Part shown: positions 60,656-64,000 of the stretch, in pieces | How positions within the stretch are numbered: position 1 is the stretch's first letter | Layout: every line of letters starts with the position of its first letter | Origin: a virus | Length of the DNA: 64,000 nt | Virus record (IMG/VR): IMGVR_UViG_3300044739_000018 | Span: 62,001 to 126,000 of that record | Strand: one strand, 5' to 3' | Made by a program: the position numbers and the translations under genes | Notes under the pieces: generated by a model | What the model was told of the DNA's origin: nothing | Databases searched by the model: none | The model's input: only the letters and a program-made list of their open reading frames with translations

Positions 60656-61373
60656 TCTCCTCCTTCAAGCGTTCACGAAGCTTGTGGTAGCGCAGTTCAA
60701 GCTCCTCGTTGTAGCGCCGGAGTTGGCGCTCCTCCTTGACGGTGATGAACTGCCCCCCGGATACGCACCCCTTGCAGCCACGGAAACGTCCGTTGCCACT
60801 CTCCTCCCACGCCGTTGTCATCTCTGACTTTCGGAACCACATGTCGCATAGTGGGCAATGCTCCCACGATGGCTGCTTTGCGCAGTCCTCGCACAGCACT
60901 GCCGCGATCTTGTGCTTGCCGACGTAGACCCTGTAGTGCCCGCCATGGTGGCGATCCCTCGTCTCCACTCGGCTGCGGCAGTCGTGGCAGAGCCGAAAGA
61001 ACTTCTGCTCGGCCCCGTCGAGGTGCTGACGGTTCACCATGTCCCAAATGTCCTGGAACCCGGTGTCCCGGACGATGCACTCTGGATGGCCGAAGGTCTT
61101 CTTCTCGAAGATCACGCCGCCCTTGGGCACCTTGTATGACCTCGGCAGCCGAATGACGAAGATCAGGCGAAGGGACTTGGCTCGTATCGGCTGGGAGCAA
61201 ATCTGGCACGTCGATGCCCGCTTGGACGAATCGGCGTAGATGCGGAACAGGGCACTCCGCGGATTGCAGCCATTAGGAAAGACGCAGACCAGGCGAGCGC
61301 CCTTAGGGTGCGGGTCGCGGGGAGGCTTCGGCTTCTCGTAAGTCTGTGGGCCGAAGTCGTCATCGTCAGCCAT
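60633..61373 (-). CDS. Cys-rich zinc-binding protein
   Basis: 246 aa. Successive pairs CQICSQPI, PECIVRD, CHDCRSRV, CEDCAKQ, CPLCDMWF and CKGCVSG indicate at least three zinc sites; the C-terminal 35 residues are a charged coil. Role unknown, probably nucleic-acid or protein scaffold. Confidence 0.75.
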   Translation of the reverse strand: MADDDDFGPQTYEKPKPPRDPHPKGARLVCVFPNGCNPRSALFRIYADSSKRASTCQICSQPIRAKSLRLIFVIRLPRSYKVPKGGVIFEKKTFGHPECIVRDTGFQDIWDMVNRQHLDGAEQKFFRLCHDCRSRVETRDRHHGGHYRVYVGKHKIAAVLCEDCAKQPSWEHCPLCDMWFRKSEMTTAWEESGNGRFRGCKGCVSGGQFITVKEERQLRRYNEELELRYHKLRERLKEENAARASD

Positions 61374-61641
61374 TCAACCGTCCCTTCAACCCCGGTGCCG
61401 GATGGAAACCAAGAACACGGTGCTCGGGAACAACAACTTCTGCACCAGTGGCTGGGTTCCTGCGAACCATGGCCTTGCGGACATGGGTTTCGAAACGCCC
61501 AAACCCCCGGATGGTCACATTCTGTCCATCCTCCAGGGCAACTGCAAGCGATTCCAGAAAAGCCCTCATGACGCGAGCCGCCACCGCAGGGTCGACGCCC
61601 TCCTGGGCGCAGACGGCGGTGATCAAGTCGGTTGCGTTCAA
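61366..61641 (-). CDS. HU/IHF-family DNA-binding protein
   Basis: 91 aa from TTG 61641 behind GGAG; this gives the usual LNATDLITAVCAQEGVD start. Core NVTIRGFGRFETHVRKAMVR (the HU arm base) and RRNPATGAEVVVPEHRV with the Pro at the arm tip. Bends and compacts DNA. GTG 61668 would add nine residues. Confidence 0.92.
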   Translation of the reverse strand: MNATDLITAVCAQEGVDPAVAARVMRAFLESLAVALEDGQNVTIRGFGRFETHVRKAMVRRNPATGAEVVVPEHRVLGFHPAPGLKGRLNG

Positions 61642-61709
61642 TCCGCCGTCTCCATGGCTTGCAGGCACCTATCCGCCACTGCCTGGTCCTGCCACTTTAG
61701 ACTCTCGGC

Positions 61710-62033
61710 GTGGACAGTCAAGACCGGTTCTCCCGTGCCCAGTTCGAAGCCGCCCGTATGTTCGTAGCCCGGATGCGAGCGGAGGCCAACCAGGAGATGT
61801 TCGAGTTCGATGACATCGGCATGCTATGGCTACCAGACCTCGACGGTGAAGATCCCATCGTGGCCGATGTGGATGGCAGGCCCATAAGCGCCGGGGACTT
61901 CGTGCGGGCGGCTCTGGTCATGATGTGGAGCATGCTGCTGGAGACAGCCCAGCTTCAAGACCTCGACCCTGGTGCCCTCGTGACGCAGCTTGGTTTGAGC
62001 CTGGCTCAGTACGAACCGCCAGAAGGTACTTGA
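61710..62033 (+). CDS. Hypothetical protein
   Basis: 107 aa from GTG 61710, with a TAGACT box nine bases ahead, so probably leaderless. Acidic, helical. Divergent from the HU gene. Confidence 0.7.
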   Translation: MDSQDRFSRAQFEAARMFVARMRAEANQEMFEFDDIGMLWLPDLDGEDPIVADVDGRPISAGDFVRAALVMMWSMLLETAQLQDLDPGALVTQLGLSLAQYEPPEGT

Positions 62034-62577
62034 CAGGAATGCCACGCGTGTGATTCACTTCCGCACGCGACGCGACAGGCCAGGGGCCGGTCCCAAGTAC
62101 GAAGGTCGGAAAAGCGGGATTAGCGCCGGTGAGCAGTAGCCGGTTGGGGCAAAGCCCCTCCAGAGAGTCCGGGTGATGCCGGACCAAGGCGCTCGCAGAA
62201 TGTTGGCCTCGGATAAGTCAAGGTCTAGATGGAGTCAACTCCCATCTAGCTCCGAGTCGCGCATTACGGCATCCCTTAACACGGGGGGCGGCCGGGGTCT
62301 TCGACACCCTGCCCCCCGGACCCCCCGCTCGCTGCCGCTCGCAAAAAGACCAACTTCGTTCTGCTGCAAGAAGCAAGTTGCTTTCCACCTCGGACAGACT
62401 CCGGCTCGTCTACCTATATGTCGATTGAGCGGGCCTGAACGAAAGCAAATTTTCGGAAAAGCCTGTGACCAGGGACGATGCGAGTCCGTAGTGCAAGTTT
62501 TACGCACTTAAGCAGGTCGGCTAAGTGCCGGTTGTGAGGCCGTCGAACTCAACGTGCGTTCAGCCGATACAGATGGC
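62034..62577. other. Non-coding structured junction
   Basis: About 540 nt with no gene. Hairpins include GTCCGG-GTGAT-GCCGGAC and TAGATGG...CCATCTA; near-palindrome CAACGTGCGTTC lies at 62550. It separates the early/RNA part from the holin-like gene and may hold late promoters or a long leader. Confidence 0.5.
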
Positions 62578-62925
62578 ATGACTGACGCACTACGCCGGGC
62601 AATCCGGACATTCATCCAGGCGTTCCTGGGTTCGATCATCTCCTCAGGCGTGCTCTCTGCCGTTGCCACAACTGGTGCGGTGGACTTGTCGAACTTGCAG
62701 AAGGTTGGTGCCGCGGGTCTTGCCGCTGGCCTGATCGCTCTTGTTTCGTTCGCACAGAACGCTCTGGAAGATGGCGGCCAGATCCCTGCATTGCTGAAGG
62801 CTCCTGCCTCTGACGGGGCGGATCCCGTACCGGATCCCGAGCCTGAGCCTCCCGCACCTGTGAAGCGGGCAGCCCGCAAGAAGGCTGCTGCTCCCCGGAA
62901 GGCCGCACCCCGGAAGAAGGCATAA
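62578..62925 (+). CDS. Holin-like protein
   Basis: 115 aa. LRRAIRTFIQAFLGSIISSG and VGAAGLAAGLIALVSFAQNA are two membrane helices; an Asp/Pro linker and a Lys/Ala/Arg-rich tail follow, as in many actinophage holins. Makes the membrane pore at lysis. Confidence 0.8.
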   Translation: MTDALRRAIRTFIQAFLGSIISSGVLSAVATTGAVDLSNLQKVGAAGLAAGLIALVSFAQNALEDGGQIPALLKAPASDGADPVPDPEPEPPAPVKRAARKKAAAPRKAAPRKKA

Positions 62926-62927
62926 CC

Positions 62928-63002
62928 GTGGGAGTGCTAGTGGGCATCTTCCTTGCCGTCTTCCTGATCTGGCTCGTCTGGGTCATCTTCGGCGGAGCCT
63001 GA
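62928..63002 (+). CDS. Tiny membrane peptide
   Basis: 24 aa from GTG 62928 (IFLAVFLIWLVWVIF). One helix directly after the holin-like gene; may help lysis. Confidence 0.5.
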   Translation: MGVLVGIFLAVFLIWLVWVIFGGA

Positions 63003-63005
63003 TCC

Positions 63006-63497
63006 ATGGCGTACCCCCGGTTTCAGCAGGCCCGCGCCTTCAAGGCCATTAAGCGCACGGCGGGAGATGTCACTTTCACCCAGTCCACGACATGGGTGAA
63101 GGCGAACGCGTTGTTCGAACTTCCCTTGGCTGCGCAGGTGGGCGACTATCTGGAGGCCAGCCTCAACTGCATGAGCGGCAACGAGGCCCAGAACCTGTTC
63201 CCGGACGTGTTGACGCTCAGTGGAGCTGCCGGAACCGCTGTGACCTTCTTTGGCAGCGGGGGCACCACGGCCAACGAGGGCATCGAAGGTTGGGTGGCAG
63301 AGACGGGCGTCTACAAGCGGTATGGGGCCAACGTGATCGTCGGCCCGCTGACTGCCACCGAGATAGTCAGCGGTATTTGCTACGTGACGCTGGGGTACCG
63401 CACGAACAGTTCAGGTGGATCCAAGACGTTGTTCGCCAACGCCAACAACCCGCTGTTCTGGTCCGTCAAGAACCTTGGTCCGGCAGATCCGAACTAA
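63006..63497 (+). CDS. Putative structural protein
   Basis: 163 aa, beta-rich with many Gly/Thr/Asn (GTAVTFFGSGGTTANEG), the look of a capsid decoration, head-fiber or minor tail protein. No catalytic motif. Overlaps the 3' end of the convergent gene by 32 nt. Confidence 0.6.
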   Translation: MAYPRFQQARAFKAIKRTAGDVTFTQSTTWVKANALFELPLAAQVGDYLEASLNCMSGNEAQNLFPDVLTLSGAAGTAVTFFGSGGTTANEGIEGWVAETGVYKRYGANVIVGPLTATEIVSGICYVTLGYRTNSSGGSKTLFANANNPLFWSVKNLGPADPN

Positions 63498-63930
63498 GCG
63501 CCTGTAGCTGCTCCAGTAGGGCCAGCAGTCGCTCGGTAGTCGCAGCGATCTCCTTGGGGTCAACAGGCCGTCCGTTTGTGGGTACGTTGCCCCCCCAACC
63601 CTCAATCGTGTCGAGCGGGCGTACCCGTTCCGCAGGGCACTGGATCTTCGACGGGTCCTTGTGGCCGGTGAAGTTGATTCCCCAGATGTGGCGGAGGTAC
63701 TGCCACTCCGGATGGTGGTCGCAGTACTCACACTCGTTCGGAGCGTGGAGGACTCCGGAGTCGCAGTGTGGGAACTGGACCTTCCCCGCACGTAGTTCGG
63801 TCTGCAAATCCACGTCAACGAAGCTCTCGACCAGATCGGGGTCGAAGTTCATGCCTTCGGCCCAGTGGGTGGGAGCGGTGGCGTCGTGGACCTTGCGCTT
63901 GAGTCTGGTCACCTTGCCCTGGAAGCTCAT
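63466..63930 (-). CDS. Hypothetical protein with Cys/His site
   Basis: 154 aa. FPHCDSGVLHAPNECEYCDHHPEW is a likely zinc site. Phage accessory type. ATGA overlap with the gene upstream. Confidence 0.75.
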   Translation of the reverse strand: MSFQGKVTRLKRKVHDATAPTHWAEGMNFDPDLVESFVDVDLQTELRAGKVQFPHCDSGVLHAPNECEYCDHHPEWQYLRHIWGINFTGHKDPSKIQCPAERVRPLDTIEGWGGNVPTNGRPVDPKEIAATTERLLALLEQLQALSSDLPDQGS

Positions 63931-64000
63931 GAGAACATCCTGTATAGCTCGCCACCGATGGCGCGTCCAACGCCCATGGCGAAGCCAAAGAGTATGGCGA
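63927..64000 (-). CDS. Hypothetical protein, 5' part outside window
   Basis: Open frame entering from the right edge and ending TGA at 63927: ...AILFGFAMGVGRAIGGELYR. Hydrophobic C-terminus. Confidence 0.55.
   Translation of the reverse strand, partial: AILFGFAMGVGRAIGGELYRMFS

Noticed and set aside
62100-62240. T-box-like or other tRNA-sensing leader
   Set aside because: AGAGAG and hairpins are present, but no antiterminator or T-box consensus could be recognised by eye.

Overview
This window is part of a large double-stranded DNA tailed-phage genome that most likely infects an actinobacterium. Nearly all of it is small, tightly packed genes joined by ATGA or GTGA overlaps, with GC-rich codon use. 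There are no ribosomal or chromosomal housekeeping genes. A holin-like gene lies at the right end. Host hints are leaderless-looking promoters, a free ClpC N-domain, a Ku homologue and a tmRNA tag of the type I recall from mycobacteriophage Bxz1. The exact host cannot be named from the sequence.

Layout. (1) 1-25.3 kb: a leftward array of about 60 genes, mostly hypothetical. Recognisable ones are Ku, two-metal phosphoesterase, RtcB RNA ligase, a two-helix potassium-channel-like protein, SAM methyltransferase, polynucleotide-kinase-like P-loop protein, a kinase-fold protein, a metallopeptidase and a CCA-adding-enzyme homologue. The array also holds two tRNAs and several non-coding structured segments. 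(2) 25.3-26.6 kb: a divergent regulatory region and a free ClpC N-domain gene. (3) 26.6-32.3 kb: leftward genes (PD-(D/E)XK-like nuclease, possible RAMP-like protein, ParB/DGQHR-like protein) interrupted by a 2-kb gene-free G-rich array. (4) 32.5-46.3 kb: mostly rightward small genes with hemerythrin-like, ferredoxin, VWA, SLOG, dCMP deaminase and TrmH-like RNA methyltransferase proteins. Embedded in it is a leftward block carrying peptidyl-tRNA hydrolase 2, an HNH nuclease and tRNAs with a CUA anticodon. (5) 46.3-59.9 kb: a rightward RNA operon with about 42 recognisable tRNAs covering all 20 amino acids, tmRNA, an RNase P RNA, other structured RNAs and small interspersed genes, closed by a strong terminator at about 59,970. 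(6) 60-64 kb: leftward winged-helix, zinc-rich and HU-like genes, then a rightward holin-like/structural gene set and a leftward gene pair.

The main story is translation. The phage seems to carry its own tRNA supply line: tRNAs for all amino acids, the catalytic RNA for 5' tRNA maturation, a CCA-adding enzyme, RtcB and a PNK-like protein for repair, a TrmH-like methylase, tmRNA and peptidyl-tRNA hydrolase. Several genes inside the tRNA operon start 1-5 nt after a tRNA 3' end or stop inside the next tRNA, so tRNA maturation and mRNA integrity should be linked. The pth2 gene has an in-frame TAG at codon 5 and lies in the same leftward unit as a canonical CUA-anticodon tRNA.

Two repeated DNA signals stand out. 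One is a 12-bp palindrome, CAACGNNCGTTG, present at least 13 times exactly. The other is the G-rich array at 27.55-29.59 kb, built on a 5-nt GG register that is reset at each GTCGG-type motif. All similarity statements come from reading motifs by eye; no database search was run.
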